Both the position numbers and the translations under genes were made by a program. A DNA stretch of 64,000 nt from Nocardioides sp. BP30 (lineage in GTDB: Bacteria > Actinomycetota > Actinomycetes > Propionibacteriales > Nocardioidaceae): positions 1,488,001-1,552,000 of the forward strand of contig NZ_CP123620.1 in assembly GCF_029873215.1 (NCBI RefSeq), read 5' to 3'. The notes under the pieces were generated by a model. The model worked only from the letters and a program-made list of their open reading frames with translations. It did no database searches and was not told where the DNA came from. Of this stretch, positions 10,931-22,840 are shown in pieces; position 1 is the stretch's first letter; each line of letters opens with the position of its first letter.

Positions 10931-11006
10931 CCATGTAACGCGGTGTCCGGTCCGCTCCTGCGGTGTTGCGGCACCGCGGAACAGGGGCGGACACCGCGTT
11001 ACATGG
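10931..11006. repeat. Dispersed inverted-repeat element, copy 1
   Basis: The outer arms CCATGTAACGCGGTGTCCG (10931-10949) and their exact reverse complement (10988-11006) enclose an inner stem GCGGTG (10960-10965)/CACCGC (10972-10977) with loop TTGCGG. A second copy with the same outer core CATGTAACGCGGTGT and inner stem lies at 39322-39397. It sits between convergent genes and supplies the last codon and stop of the leftward MFS gene (TAA complement at 10999-11001). It may act as a terminator, a REP/MITE-like element, or both. Confidence 0.85.
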
Positions 11007-12246
11007 GTCCGTCGGGCTGCGCGGGCAGCTCGTCCTCGAGGAAGCGCGGCCGGCATGCGGCCCTGCCGGCGACGTACTGGGGCAGGCACAGGGCCAGGAG
11101 CACGACCAGCGGGACCCGCCAGCTGCCGGTCGCGTCGTGGATCAGGCCCACCCCGAACGGGCCGACCACGGCGATCAGGTACCCGACCGACTGCGCGAAG
11201 CCGGACAGCGACGCCGTGCCGGCAGGCGTGCGGGTGCGCAGCCCGATCAGGGTCAGCACGAGCGGGAAGGTGCACGTCCCGGCGCCGACGAGCAGCGCCC
11301 ATGCCCAGGCGCCGCCGTGCGGCGCGACGATCAGCCCGACGTAGCCGATCAGGTAGCAGACCATCAACGCGTTGAGCAGCACACCCGGGTGGCGCAATCG
11401 CGCGGTTGCTCGCGGGATGAACCAGGAGAGCGGGATCGTGATCCCGGTGACGGCGCCGAGCAGGAGCCCGGCGGTGTGGGCGCTGAATCCGTTGTCGCGG
11501 TAGAGCTTCGCGAACCAGCCGAAGATGGAGTACGCCTGCAGCGACTGCAGCCCGAAGAAGATCGCCATCGCCCAGCCCAGTCGAGTGCGGGCGACGTCGG
11601 CGAAGCGGATCGACGAGCTCGCCCCATGCGTACGGCGCTCGCGCCCCAGCAGACCGATCCACGGCACGGCGGCGACCGCTGCCAGCAGCGCCCAGGCGAA
11701 CAGTCCGGCGCGCCAGTCGGTCGCACCGCCACCGTGCTGGGCGATCGGCACCGTCAGGGTGGAGGCGGCAGTCAGGCCGACCGCCAGCGCTGTCGAGTAG
11801 AGCGCCGTCACCGTGCCGACGCGGTCGGGGAAGTGCAGCTTGACCAGCGAGGGCAGCAGCACGTTGGCCACCGCCATGCCGGACAGCGAGACGAAGGAGA
11901 GCACCAGGAACCAGCCGGCGTCGTGCACGTGCGCGCGGGTCGCCAGGCCCGCCACGACTCCGAGCAGGGAGACGAAGGCCGTGCGGTGCAGGCCGAGCAG
12001 CGTGGCCAGCCGCGGTGCCAGCGCGCCGACGCTGGCGAAGCAGACCACCGGCAGTGCTGTCAGCAGCGCCGTCTCGACGTCGTTCATCTGGAGGCCGTCC
12101 GAGATCTCGTCGAGCAGCGGCCCCACGCTCACCGCCGCCGGTCGCAGGTTGAACGCCAGCGCGACGACGCCGACGAGCACGAGCGCGCGACGCCAGCGCG
12201 GCTCGGCGGATGCGTCGGCGAGGTCCGGGCTCGGGGTCGGCGGCAT
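10999..12246 (-). CDS. CynX/NimT-like MFS transporter (first of two paralogues)
   Basis: This is a 415-residue, 12-TM-type transporter. The start region ALAFNLRPAAVSVGPLLDEI matches the CynX/NimT cyanate/2-nitroimidazole branch of MFS (N-terminal NLRPA....GPLL). A TTG at 12258 would add four residues; the ATG at 12246 is chosen. It is paralogous to the transporter at 13435-14634 and the two flank a flavin monooxygenase gene. The C-terminal residues GPM and the stop fall in the repeat element. The substrate is not determinable, and the CynX name does not imply cyanate. Confidence 0.85.
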   Translation of the reverse strand: MPPTPSPDLADASAEPRWRRALVLVGVVALAFNLRPAAVSVGPLLDEISDGLQMNDVETALLTALPVVCFASVGALAPRLATLLGLHRTAFVSLLGVVAGLATRAHVHDAGWFLVLSFVSLSGMAVANVLLPSLVKLHFPDRVGTVTALYSTALAVGLTAASTLTVPIAQHGGGATDWRAGLFAWALLAAVAAVPWIGLLGRERRTHGASSSIRFADVARTRLGWAMAIFFGLQSLQAYSIFGWFAKLYRDNGFSAHTAGLLLGAVTGITIPLSWFIPRATARLRHPGVLLNALMVCYLIGYVGLIVAPHGGAWAWALLVGAGTCTFPLVLTLIGLRTRTPAGTASLSGFAQSVGYLIAVVGPFGVGLIHDATGSWRVPLVVLLALCLPQYVAGRAACRPRFLEDELPAQPDGPM

Positions 12247-12311
12247 GCGTCGATCCAAGCAGGCTCGTTAACAAGAGCGAGAGGTGGCCGTAACACTGAC
12301 GCAACAAAGCA

Positions 12312-12340
12312 TTAAGTCTAGCGAGTTAGTGGGATACGGT
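12312..12340 (+). promoter_or_regulatory. Leaderless promoter of the flavin monooxygenase gene
   Basis: TTAAGT (12312-12317), a 17-bp spacer and TACGGT (12335-12340) end 6 bp before the ATG at 12347. The stretch is distinctly AT-richer than its surroundings. The position predicts transcription beginning at or next to the start codon. Confidence 0.6.
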
Positions 12341-12346
12341 GGTGGT

Positions 12347-13429
12347 ATGGCGCCCGAACTCCTCTGGTACATCCCGAACACGGTCGAGCCGGGTCATCGC
12401 GGGGACACGAACGCCGACGGCTGGGGCTCGTTGGACTACTCCGTGGACCTCGCTCGGCAGTGCGAGCTCCACCACTGGAGCGGCGCCCTCCTCGGCACAG
12501 GGTGGGGCAGGCCCGACACCTTCACCGTGGCGGCCGCACTCGCCGCCCGCACCAGCACGTTCAAGCCGCTGATAGCGGTCCGTCCGGGCTACTGGTCGCC
12601 GGCCCAGTTCGCCAGCGCCGCCGCCACCCTCGACGACCTCAGCAACGGTCGGGTCCTGGTCAACATCGTCAGCGGCCAGGACGCCCCCGCGGCGTACGGC
12701 GACGACCAGGTCGACCAGCCCACGCGCTACGCGCGCACCCGTGAGTTCATGCGGCTCACCCGGCGGCTGTGGACCGAGGAGAGCGTCACCTTCCGTGGGG
12801 AGCACTACCGGGTCACCGACGCCACGATCGCGCCGCGTCCGGTGGTGGCGGGGGAGCGGCTGCACCCGACGCTCTACTTCGGCGGCGCCTCCCCGGCGGC
12901 GGAGGAGACGGCGGCCGCGGAGGCCGATGTCCAGCTGTTCTGGGGCGAGCCGCTGGACGGGATCGCGGAGCGGGTCGAGCGGCTCCGCGGTCTGGAGCAG
13001 CGGTACGACCGGGTCCGGCCCCTCGAGTTCGGTTTGCGCATCACCACCGTCGTGCGTGAGACGTCCGGGCAGGCATGGCGCGACGCCGAGGCGAAGGTCG
13101 CGGCGTTGGCGCGGGCATCCCACGCGACCGACCGTCACCACGACCAGAACAGGGGCACACCGGCGGTCGGGCAGCAGCGGCTGATCGACCTGCAGCGGCG
13201 CGGCGACGTACTCGACACCTGCCTCTACACGGCTCCCGGTCGGGTGGGCGGCGGTGGCGCGGGCACGACCTGGCTGGTCGGGTCCGGGGACGAGGTCGTC
13301 GCCGCGCTGCGGGCCTACCAGGCTCTCGGGATCACCCACTTCGTCCTCTCGGACACCCCGTACCGCGAGGAGACCGCCCGCGTCGGCGATGCGGTCGCGG
13401 CGGTGATGGGGGCGTCGGTTCCGGCCTAG
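12347..13429 (+). CDS. LLM-class flavin-dependent monooxygenase (SsuD-like)
   Basis: This 360-residue bacterial luciferase-like protein is close in size to SsuD alkanesulfonate monooxygenase. Characteristic stretches are WYIPNT at the N-terminus, FKPLIAVRPGYWSPAQFASAAATLDDLSNGRVLVNIVSG in the middle and DQPTRYARTREFMRLTRRLW further on. Such enzymes use FMNH2 and O2, often to release sulfite from organosulfonates. No ssuE or ssuABC partners are near; instead two MFS transporters flank it. The frame is open to 12284, but the ATG at 12347 matches both the promoter and the family start. The actual substrate is unknown. Confidence 0.85.
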   Translation: MAPELLWYIPNTVEPGHRGDTNADGWGSLDYSVDLARQCELHHWSGALLGTGWGRPDTFTVAAALAARTSTFKPLIAVRPGYWSPAQFASAAATLDDLSNGRVLVNIVSGQDAPAAYGDDQVDQPTRYARTREFMRLTRRLWTEESVTFRGEHYRVTDATIAPRPVVAGERLHPTLYFGGASPAAEETAAAEADVQLFWGEPLDGIAERVERLRGLEQRYDRVRPLEFGLRITTVVRETSGQAWRDAEAKVAALARASHATDRHHDQNRGTPAVGQQRLIDLQRRGDVLDTCLYTAPGRVGGGGAGTTWLVGSGDEVVAALRAYQALGITHFVLSDTPYREETARVGDAVAAVMGASVPA

Positions 13430-13434
13430 CCGGG

Positions 13435-14634
13435 CTACGCGGCGACCGGGGAGCTCAGCTGCTCCTCGACCGAAGCGGGGATCGAGGCACGCGCGGCGAG
13501 CACCGGGATCGGCAGGGCCAGCACCAGCAGCAGCGCCAGCGGCCAGCCCCAGGAGCCGAGCTGGAGGTGCAGCAGCCCGAACCCGAAGGTGCCGACCCCT
13601 GCCACGAGGTAGCCGACCGTCTGCGCGACCCCGGCCAGCGAGAGGGCGGCGTCCCGGGAGTGCGCGTGACGGGCGACCAGGGTCAGCGACATCGGGAAGC
13701 TGATCGCCGCGATCCCCAGCAGGACCGCCGCCGGCACGGCGGCGGCGCGGGGGGCGATCAGGAGCAGCGCGATCCCGAGCGGGTAGCAGACGCCGACGAG
13801 CAGCTGCAGCCTGCGCGGATCGCGGTGCACGCTGACCACGGCCGGCCACCACAGCGTGAACGGCAGGCCGCACACCGCCAGCACGCCGAGCAGGACACCG
13901 GCGCTGCTGGCGTGGAAGCCGTGCTCGCGCCACAGCGACGGGAACCAGCCCATCGCCGTCCAGATCTGCAGCAGCTGCAGCGCGTAGAGAGCCGCGAGGC
14001 GGCGGCACGACCGCGTCCGGATCATCTGCGGCAGCGTGATCGTGCGGGGGATCGGCGCGAGCACCGAGTCGTGCCGGATCAGCCCCAGCCACGGGATCGC
14101 CGCGACCACCGCGAGCGCGCCCCAGAACGCCAGCCCCGTCCGCCAGCCGCCGTCGCTGTGCGCGATCGGGACGGTGAAGACGGCCGCCGCACCGAAGCCC
14201 ACGGCCAGGAGTCGCGAGTACGGCGCTGCCAGCGTGCCCAGCCGCTCGGGGAAGTGCAGCATGACCAGTGTCGGCAGCAGCACGCTGGCTGCGGCCATCC
14301 CGCCGAGAGCGAGGACGGAGAGGGCGAGGAACACCCAGGTGTGGTCCGCAAGGGGGCGGGCGAAGAGCCCGATCGCTATCGCGAACACCGACAGCAGCGT
14401 TGCCCGATGCAGCCCGAACCGCCGGGCCAGCGCCGGCCCGACCGCCGAGAGGCAGGCGAACGCCAGCGCGGGCAGCGCGACCAGCAGCGACGCCTGGCTG
14501 TGGGTCAGATGCATCCCGCGGACGATCTCGGGCAGCATCGGTCCCACGCTGGCGGCGGCAGGGCGCAGGTTGAGCGCGAGCAGCACGATGCCGGCGAGGA
14601 TGAGGGGCGAGGGTCGGCGGTTCACTGCCCGCAT
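13435..14634 (-). CDS. CynX/NimT-like MFS transporter (second paralogue)
   Basis: This is a 399-residue, 12-TM-type transporter starting MRAVNRRPSPLILAGIVLLALNLRPAAASVGPMLPEI. It shares the NLRPAA.SVGP signature and overall layout with the protein at 10999-12246. The ATG at 14634 is taken; a GTG at 14625 is also possible. The open frame extends upstream to 15393, but that part is a shadow of the gene at 14680. It converges on the monooxygenase gene, with the stops 6 bases apart. A shared substrate with the monooxygenase is plausible but only inferred from position. Confidence 0.85.
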   Translation of the reverse strand: MRAVNRRPSPLILAGIVLLALNLRPAAASVGPMLPEIVRGMHLTHSQASLLVALPALAFACLSAVGPALARRFGLHRATLLSVFAIAIGLFARPLADHTWVFLALSVLALGGMAAASVLLPTLVMLHFPERLGTLAAPYSRLLAVGFGAAAVFTVPIAHSDGGWRTGLAFWGALAVVAAIPWLGLIRHDSVLAPIPRTITLPQMIRTRSCRRLAALYALQLLQIWTAMGWFPSLWREHGFHASSAGVLLGVLAVCGLPFTLWWPAVVSVHRDPRRLQLLVGVCYPLGIALLLIAPRAAAVPAAVLLGIAAISFPMSLTLVARHAHSRDAALSLAGVAQTVGYLVAGVGTFGFGLLHLQLGSWGWPLALLLVLALPIPVLAARASIPASVEEQLSSPVAA

Positions 14635-14667
14635 CCTTGCACTTCGGTCCGGCCGGCCGTCTCCGGG

Positions 14668-14673
14668 TAACAT
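14668..14673 (+). promoter_or_regulatory. -10 element of a leaderless promoter
   Basis: TAACAT fits the actinobacterial TAnnnT -10 and ends 6 bp before the GTG start at 14680. There is no ribosome-binding site in between, supporting leaderless expression of the TIGR03936 gene. Confidence 0.55.
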
Positions 14674-14679
14674 CGGCGG

Positions 14680-15408
14680 GTGCGAGAACAGCCCGAACAG
14701 CAGGCGCCGCCGGTCCAGCGACTGCGCGTGCGCTACGCCAAGCGCGGCCGGATGCGGTTCACCAGTCACCGCGACTTCAGCAGGGCGTTCGAGCGGGCCG
14801 TGTTCCGGGCGCGGGTGCCGGTCGCGTACTCCTCGGGTTTCAACCCCCACCCCCGGATCTCCTACGCCGGAGCCTCGCCGACCGGCGCGGCGAGCGAGGC
14901 CGAGTACCTGGAGCTGGCGCTCGCCGAGGTGGTCGACCCGGCCGCTGTCCAGCGCCAGCTGGACGAGGTGATGCCCGCCGGGCTCGACGTCGTCGACGTG
15001 GTCGAGTCGCCGGGTGGCGCCCTGGCCGATGTCTTGACGGCGAGCCGCTGGGTGATCGACGTCCCGGTGGAGCCGGCGGTCGCGACCGCAGCGGTCGACA
15101 CGTTCCTGGCGACGCCGACGGTGCTGGTGGAGCGGATGACCAAACGTGGGCTGCGCGAGTTCGACTGCCGCGCAGCCGTCCTGGCCCTGACGGCTGACGC
15201 GGGGGAGTCCGGTGCGCGCCTGGCGCTCACCCTGCGCCACGTCGAGCCGATGGTCCGCCCCGACGACGTGATGACCGGTCTGCGCACCGTCGCCGGACTC
15301 GATCTCGGCACCGCCGCACCGCTCCTGACCCGCCTCGAGCAGGGCCCCCTGGACGAGGCGAGCGGTGCCGTCGGCGACCCGCTGCGCGCGCACGTCGACC
15401 GGTTTTGA
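14680..15408 (+). CDS. TIGR03936-family radical-SAM-linked protein (DUF2344)
   Basis: This 242-residue protein has the family hallmark near its N-terminus: RLRVRYAKRGRMRFTSHRDFSRAFERAVFRARVPVAYSSGFNPHPRISYAGASPTGAASEAEYLEL. It is the usual partner of TIGR03960 radical SAM proteins, and in many genomes the two are adjacent or fused. The start is GTG, placed by the -10 box 6 bp upstream. It precedes rne in the usual order. The molecular role is not established; involvement in RNA modification is a guess from its neighbours. Confidence 0.88.
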   Translation: MREQPEQQAPPVQRLRVRYAKRGRMRFTSHRDFSRAFERAVFRARVPVAYSSGFNPHPRISYAGASPTGAASEAEYLELALAEVVDPAAVQRQLDEVMPAGLDVVDVVESPGGALADVLTASRWVIDVPVEPAVATAAVDTFLATPTVLVERMTKRGLREFDCRAAVLALTADAGESGARLALTLRHVEPMVRPDDVMTGLRTVAGLDLGTAAPLLTRLEQGPLDEASGAVGDPLRAHVDRF

Positions 15409-15732
15409 GGATCGGTGTGCGATACTCGCCTCGGTCGATGACGGGCCTGGGCGTGTGACAGACGCTCGCCGGCAGCGATCCGACGACGTTCTCGCCGATG
15501 CTCATCGCAGATGGTGCACCGGCACACCGGGACGGTGATCCTCGCCAGCCCGCGACGCGGCCTCCGGGCCTAGCGACCGCGGTAGGTGAATCGGTCTCAG
15601 CCTCGATGACGCATACCGCGGAGGGTGTCGCCGCCACTGACAAGCTTTGCGTCGCGCGTCCGACTCCGGCCGGCGTGGCGGCGTCCTGACACGCCTGGTC
15701 CGCCTCGATGCGGCCGGGCCGAGGAGTACGGC
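15409..15732 (+). promoter_or_regulatory. Long rne leader region (no gene seen)
   Basis: This is 324 bp without a convincing gene. An extended -10-like TGTGC-GATACT (GATACT at 15421-15426) suggests transcription from about 15433 and a 5' UTR near 300 nt. Possible structure includes the 8-bp complement CCGCGGTA (15577-15584)/TACCGCGG (15614-15621). Long leaders sensed by RNase E itself are known for rne in enterobacteria; whether that applies here is inference. The region ends in GAGGAG (15721-15726), a good ribosome-binding site 6 bp before the rne ATG. Confidence 0.5.
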
Positions 15733-19083
<3,351 letters not shown>

Positions 19084-19124
19084 TCCCGACACGATCGAGT
19101 CGGAGGGCCGCCGTACGCCGCGTT

Positions 19125-19153
19125 TTGCGGTGATCGGCGGCCATCCGTACTAT
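19125..19153 (+). promoter_or_regulatory. Promoter of rplU-rpmA
   Basis: -35 TTGCGG (19125-19130), a 17-bp spacer and -10 TACTAT (19148-19153) form one of the best sigma-70-like promoters in the window. Predicted start is about 19160, giving a leader of about 110 nt before rplU. I did not find a clear terminator hairpin after rne; this promoter makes rplU-rpmA at least partly independent. Confidence 0.75.
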
Positions 19154-19269
19154 TGATCCTCGGCGTGCGCTGCACGTCTGCTGCGAGCATCTCACCTCCG
19201 GATTCGGGGTCGACGTGTGCCGCAGACCCATGGATTCTTGAGTTCGGCAAGCAGATGAAGGAGACCGCG

Positions 19270-19572
19270 GTGTACGCGATCGTGAAGGCTGGCGCCACCC
19301 AGCAGAAGGTTGCCGTCGGCGACGTCATCGAGATCGACAAGGTCGGGACCGGTGTCGGCGAGTCCGTGACCCTGCCGGTCGTGCTCGTGGTCGACGGCGA
19401 GAAGGTCACCTCGACCGGTCTGGACAAGGCCTCGGTCACCGCCGAGGTCGTCGGCGGAGCCAAGGGCCCCAAGATCGTCATCCAGAAGTACAAGAACAAG
19501 ACCGGTTACAAGAAGCGCCAGGGTCACCGCCAGAAGTACACCCAGGTCAAGGTCACCGCGATCAACGCCTGA
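19270..19572 (+). CDS. rplU: 50S ribosomal protein L21
   Basis: This is a 100-residue L21 beginning [25 protein letters not shown] and ending with the conserved [24 protein letters not shown]. The start is the GTG at 19270, not the ATG at 19255. L21 proteins begin (M)YAIVK, and AAGGAG at 19258-19263 lies 6 bp before the GTG, so it would be inside the gene if 19255 were used. rpmA follows at 39 bp, the universal order. L21 binds 23S rRNA in the large subunit. Confidence 0.96.
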   Translation: MYAIVKAGATQQKVAVGDVIEIDKVGTGVGESVTLPVVLVVDGEKVTSTGLDKASVTAEVVGGAKGPKIVIQKYKNKTGYKKRQGHRQKYTQVKVTAINA

Positions 19573-19610
19573 GGCGTCGATCTCCACACTCTCCCTGAAG
19601 GACTGAAGAG

Positions 19611-19865
19611 ATGGCACACAAGAAGGGTGCGGCGTCCACCAAGAACGGCCGCGACTCGAACTCCCAGCGCCTCGGCGTGAAGCGCTACGGCGGCCAGCTG
19701 GTCAACGCCGGCGAGATCATCGTCCGCCAGCGCGGCACCCACTTCCACCCGGGTGCGGGCGTGGGCCGCGGCGGCGACGACACGCTGTTCGCGCTCCAGG
19801 CCGGTGCGGTCGAGTTCGGCACCCGCCGCGGTCGTCGCGTCGTCAACATCGTCCCGCAGGCCTGA
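19611..19865 (+). CDS. rpmA: 50S ribosomal protein L27
   Basis: This is an 84-residue L27, starting [29 protein letters not shown], with the conserved [28 protein letters not shown]27's N-terminus reaches the peptidyl-transferase centre. There is no N-terminal cleavable extension of the kind seen in Firmicutes. It is the standard neighbour of rplU and obg. Confidence 0.97.
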   Translation: MAHKKGAASTKNGRDSNSQRLGVKRYGGQLVNAGEIIVRQRGTHFHPGAGVGRGGDDTLFALQAGAVEFGTRRGRRVVNIVPQA

Positions 19866-19889
19866 CATCGAGTCGGGACCTCTGCACGA

Positions 19890-19959
19890 TTGAGTCGGGA
19901 GTTTCGGCCGATGGGCCGGAGCTCCCGATCTCATTTCCACGGACCCACCCCCGACTCAA
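19890..19959 (+). promoter_or_regulatory. Alternative hairpins between rpmA and obg
   Basis: CGGGAG (19896-19901) can pair with CTCCCG (19922-19927), extended inside by CGGCC (19905-19909)/GGCCG (19914-19918); the following ATTTCC is a weak T-tract. The same left arm, TTGAGTCGGG (19890-19899), is exactly complementary over 10 bases to CCCGACTCAA (19950-19959). The two pairings exclude each other, as in an attenuator or a partial terminator. An obg promoter was not identified. Confidence 0.5.
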
Positions 19960-19993
19960 CCCCGACCCACCCCCGATCCAACGGAGTCCTGCC

Positions 19994-21607
19994 ATGGCTG
20001 TGCCCACCTTCGTCGATCGCGTCACGCTGCACGTCAGCGCTGGCCGCGGCGGTCACGGCGTGGCCTCGGTCCACCGTGAGAAGTTCAAGCCGCTCGGCGG
20101 CCCCGACGGCGGCAACGGCGGACCGGGTGGCTCGGTGATCCTGCGCGTGGACCCCGACGTCACCACGCTGATCGACTACCACCACAGCCCCAAGCGGCGC
20201 GCCGGCAACGGCGGCCAGGCGGGCGGCAACTTCCGCAACGGCGCCCACGGCGAGGACATCGTCCTGCCGGTCCCGGACGGCACCGTGGTGACCGACATGC
20301 AGGGCAACGTGCTGGCCGACATGGTCGGCGCCGGCACCGAGCTGCTGGTGGCGGAGGGTGGCCGGGGCGGGCTCGGCAACGCTGCACTGGCCTCCTCCAA
20401 GCGCAAGGCACCCGGGTTCGCGCTGCTCGGCGAGCCCGGCGAGGAGCTCGAGATCGGCCTCGAGCTGAAGGTGGTGGCCGACATCGGCCTGGTCGGCTTC
20501 CCCAGCGCCGGCAAGTCCAGCCTGATCGCCTCGATCTCGCGGGCCCGGCCCAAGATCGCCGACTACCCCTTCACGACGCTGGTGCCCAACCTCGGCGTCG
20601 TCCGCGCCGGCGACGTCACCTTCACCGTCGCCGACGTCCCCGGTCTGATCGAGGGCGCGGCCGAGGGCCGCGGACTCGGCCACGAGTTCCTGCGCCACAT
20701 CGAGCGTTGCGCCGCGCTGGTGCACGTCATCGACACCGCCTCGATCGAGCCCGGTCGCAACCCGGTGGACGACCTCGACGTGATCGAGGGCGAGCTGGCC
20801 CGGTACGGCGGCCTGGAGGACAGGCCTCGCCTGGTCGCCCTCAACAAGGTCGACGTGCCGGACGGGCGCGACCTCGCCGACATCACCCGCGAGGACATCG
20901 AGGCCAAGGGCTTCCGCGTCTTCGACATCTCCGCCGCGTCGGGGGAGGGGACCCGGGCGCTCGTCTTCGCGATGGCCGAGCTGGTCGCCGCCTCGCGCAC
21001 CGAGAGGCCGGCCGTTGAGCCGCAGCGCATCGTGCTGCGCCCGCACCAGGGCAAGGGCGGTCCCGACTTCACCATCGCGGAGACTCCCGATCCCTCCGGT
21101 GCTGGGCAGCGTGCGTTCGTCGTTCGTGGCGAGAAGCCCGAGCGCTGGGTGCGCCAGACCGACTTCAACAACGAGGAGGCCGTCGGCTACCTCGCGGACC
21201 GACTCAACCGGCTCGGTGTCGAGGCCCAGCTCGCCAAGCTCGGCGCCCTGGAGGGCGACACCGTGATGATCGGCGACCCCGGCACCAACGCCGTCGTCTT
21301 CGACTTCCGCCCCTCCATCGAGGCAGGAGCCGAGATGCTGGGTCGCCGCGGCGAGGACCAGCGCCTGCGCGAGGACCGCCCCGCGGCCCAGCGCCGTCGC
21401 GACATCCAGGAGGGCATGGAGGAGCGCGGCGAGAACGAGACCCGCGCGGACGTCGCCCGGCGCCTGGACCGGAACAACTACGTCGACGGCACCTACGGCT
21501 ACGAGATCGGCTCGCAGGAGGACCCCGACGCCGACCTCTTCGACCTCTCGGAGAGCGACCCCGACGCCGCAGCAGCCGCGGACCGGGCGGGTGAGGAGGA
21601 GGAGTGA
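19994..21607 (+). CDS. obg: Obg/CgtA GTPase
   Basis: This 537-residue ribosome-assembly GTPase has a Gly-rich Obg fold (residues 1-160, [31 protein letters not shown]). The G domain shows G1 GFPSAGKSS (G168-S176), [22 protein letters not shown] (G3) and NKVD (G4). A C-terminal OCT domain follows (about 340-425, ending near VFDF) and then an acidic tail of about 110 residues. The C-terminal extension is usual in actinobacteria. Its TGA overlaps the proB GTG (GTGA at 21604). Confidence 0.96.
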   Translation: MAVPTFVDRVTLHVSAGRGGHGVASVHREKFKPLGGPDGGNGGPGGSVILRVDPDVTTLIDYHHSPKRRAGNGGQAGGNFRNGAHGEDIVLPVPDGTVVTDMQGNVLADMVGAGTELLVAEGGRGGLGNAALASSKRKAPGFALLGEPGEELEIGLELKVVADIGLVGFPSAGKSSLIASISRARPKIADYPFTTLVPNLGVVRAGDVTFTVADVPGLIEGAAEGRGLGHEFLRHIERCAALVHVIDTASIEPGRNPVDDLDVIEGELARYGGLEDRPRLVALNKVDVPDGRDLADITREDIEAKGFRVFDISAASGEGTRALVFAMAELVAASRTERPAVEPQRIVLRPHQGKGGPDFTIAETPDPSGAGQRAFVVRGEKPERWVRQTDFNNEEAVGYLADRLNRLGVEAQLAKLGALEGDTVMIGDPGTNAVVFDFRPSIEAGAEMLGRRGEDQRLREDRPAAQRRRDIQEGMEERGENETRADVARRLDRNNYVDGTYGYEIGSQEDPDADLFDLSESDPDAAAAADRAGEEEE

Positions 21608-22719
21608 GCCTGCGGCCCGCTGTCACCGGCGCCAAGCGAGTCGTGGTCAAGGTCGGCTCGTCCTCGTTGACGACCGTCGACGGCGGGATCGACCCGGCGC
21701 GACTCTCAGCGCTCGTCGACGTCCTGGCCGGGGTGCGTGCCCGCGGGGCCGAGGTGGTGCTGGTGTCCTCCGGGGCGATCGCCGCCGGTCTGGCGCCGCT
21801 GGGTCTGGCCAGGCGCCCCAAGGCTCTGGCCGCGCAGCAGGCCGCCGCCTCGGTCGGCCAGGGGCTGCTGGTGCACCGCTACACCGAGGAGCTCGCCCGG
21901 CACGAGCTCATCGCCGGCCAGGTGCTCCTCACCGTCGACGACGTCACCCGGCGCAGCCACTATCGCAACGCCTCCCAGACGTTCACCACGCTCCTCGAGC
22001 TCGGCGTGCTGCCGATCGTCAACGAGAACGACACCGTGGCCACCTCGGAGATCAGGTTCGGCGACAACGACCGGCTCGCAGCCCTGGTCGCCCACCTGGT
22101 CCACGCCGACCTGCTCGTCCTCCTCAGCGACGTCGAGGGCCTCTACGACGCCCCGCCGTCCCAGCCCGGTGCGCGGCTGGTCGGTGAGGTGGCGTCGCTG
22201 GCCGACCTCGCGGGCGTCACGGTCGGCAAGGCGGGCGCGGCGGGCGTCGGCACCGGCGGCATGGTGACCAAGCTCGAGGCCGCACGCATCGCCGTGGAGG
22301 CCGGCATCCCGGTGGTGCTCACCGCTGCCGCCAACGCCGAGCCTGCACTCGCTGGCGAGCCGGTCGGCACGCTGTTCCACGCCACCGGCAAGCGTCGCTC
22401 GACACGGCTGCTGTGGCTCGAGCACGCCACCGAGCCGATGGGCTCCATCGCCCTCGACGAGGGGGCCGTGCAGGCCGTTCGGGAGCGCGGCGCGTCGCTG
22501 CTCGCGGCGGGGATCACGGCGGCGAGCGGTGACTTCCATGCCGGCGACCCGGTCGACCTGGTCGGCCCCGACGGTGTCGCGATCGCCCGCGGTCTGGTGA
22601 ACTTCGACGCCGAGGAGCTGCCCCGGCTCGTCGGCCGCTCGACACGGTGGCTCGAGGCGCAGCTGGGTTCGGCGTACGCGCGCGAGGTGGTCCACCGTGA
22701 CGACCTCGTGGTGCTCTAG
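21604..22719 (+). CDS. proB: Glutamate 5-kinase
   Basis: This 371-residue protein catalyses the first step of proline synthesis, phosphorylating glutamate. The amino-acid kinase domain shows [11 protein letters not shown] at the N-terminus, [33 protein letters not shown] and the glycine-rich [17 protein letters not shown]-terminal PUA domain follows (about 275-371). GTG start in a GTGA overlap with obg. proA is not in the window. Confidence 0.95.
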   Translation: MSLRPAVTGAKRVVVKVGSSSLTTVDGGIDPARLSALVDVLAGVRARGAEVVLVSSGAIAAGLAPLGLARRPKALAAQQAAASVGQGLLVHRYTEELARHELIAGQVLLTVDDVTRRSHYRNASQTFTTLLELGVLPIVNENDTVATSEIRFGDNDRLAALVAHLVHADLLVLLSDVEGLYDAPPSQPGARLVGEVASLADLAGVTVGKAGAAGVGTGGMVTKLEAARIAVEAGIPVVLTAAANAEPALAGEPVGTLFHATGKRRSTRLLWLEHATEPMGSIALDEGAVQAVRERGASLLAAGITAASGDFHAGDPVDLVGPDGVAIARGLVNFDAEELPRLVGRSTRWLEAQLGSAYAREVVHRDDLVVL

Positions 22720-22766
22720 GCGACGCGCTCGCTCGGGGCGGCGGCACGGGGTCGGCGAAGCACCGG

Positions 22767-22788
22767 CCAAGATGAACACTTGGTTAAC
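22767..22788 (-). promoter_or_regulatory. PHO-box-like direct repeat upstream of pit1
   Basis: On the minus strand two adjacent 11-bp units read GTTAACCAAGT and GTTCATCTTGG, resembling the GTTCACC-type 11-bp repeats bound by Streptomyces PhoP. A further GTTCACC (minus strand, 22815-22821) lies exactly 33 bp (three units) away. This supports phosphate-starvation control of the transporter gene 53 bp downstream. No -10 could be assigned with confidence. The rest of the proB-pit1 gap holds nothing I recognise. Confidence 0.6.
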
Positions 22789-22840
22789 TGGCTCGTCTGA
22801 ATTCGTGTCGCGGGGGTGAACGAAGACACCCTTGTCTCCC

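Noticed and set aside
10907..11010. The repeat element as a CRISPR repeat or tRNA-like fold
   Set aside because: Only one palindromic unit per site, no spacer array, no cloverleaf or anticodon arm.
15498..15689. 63-codon ORF in the rne leader
   Set aside because: No ribosome-binding site and no recognisable features; more likely part of a structured leader than a gene.
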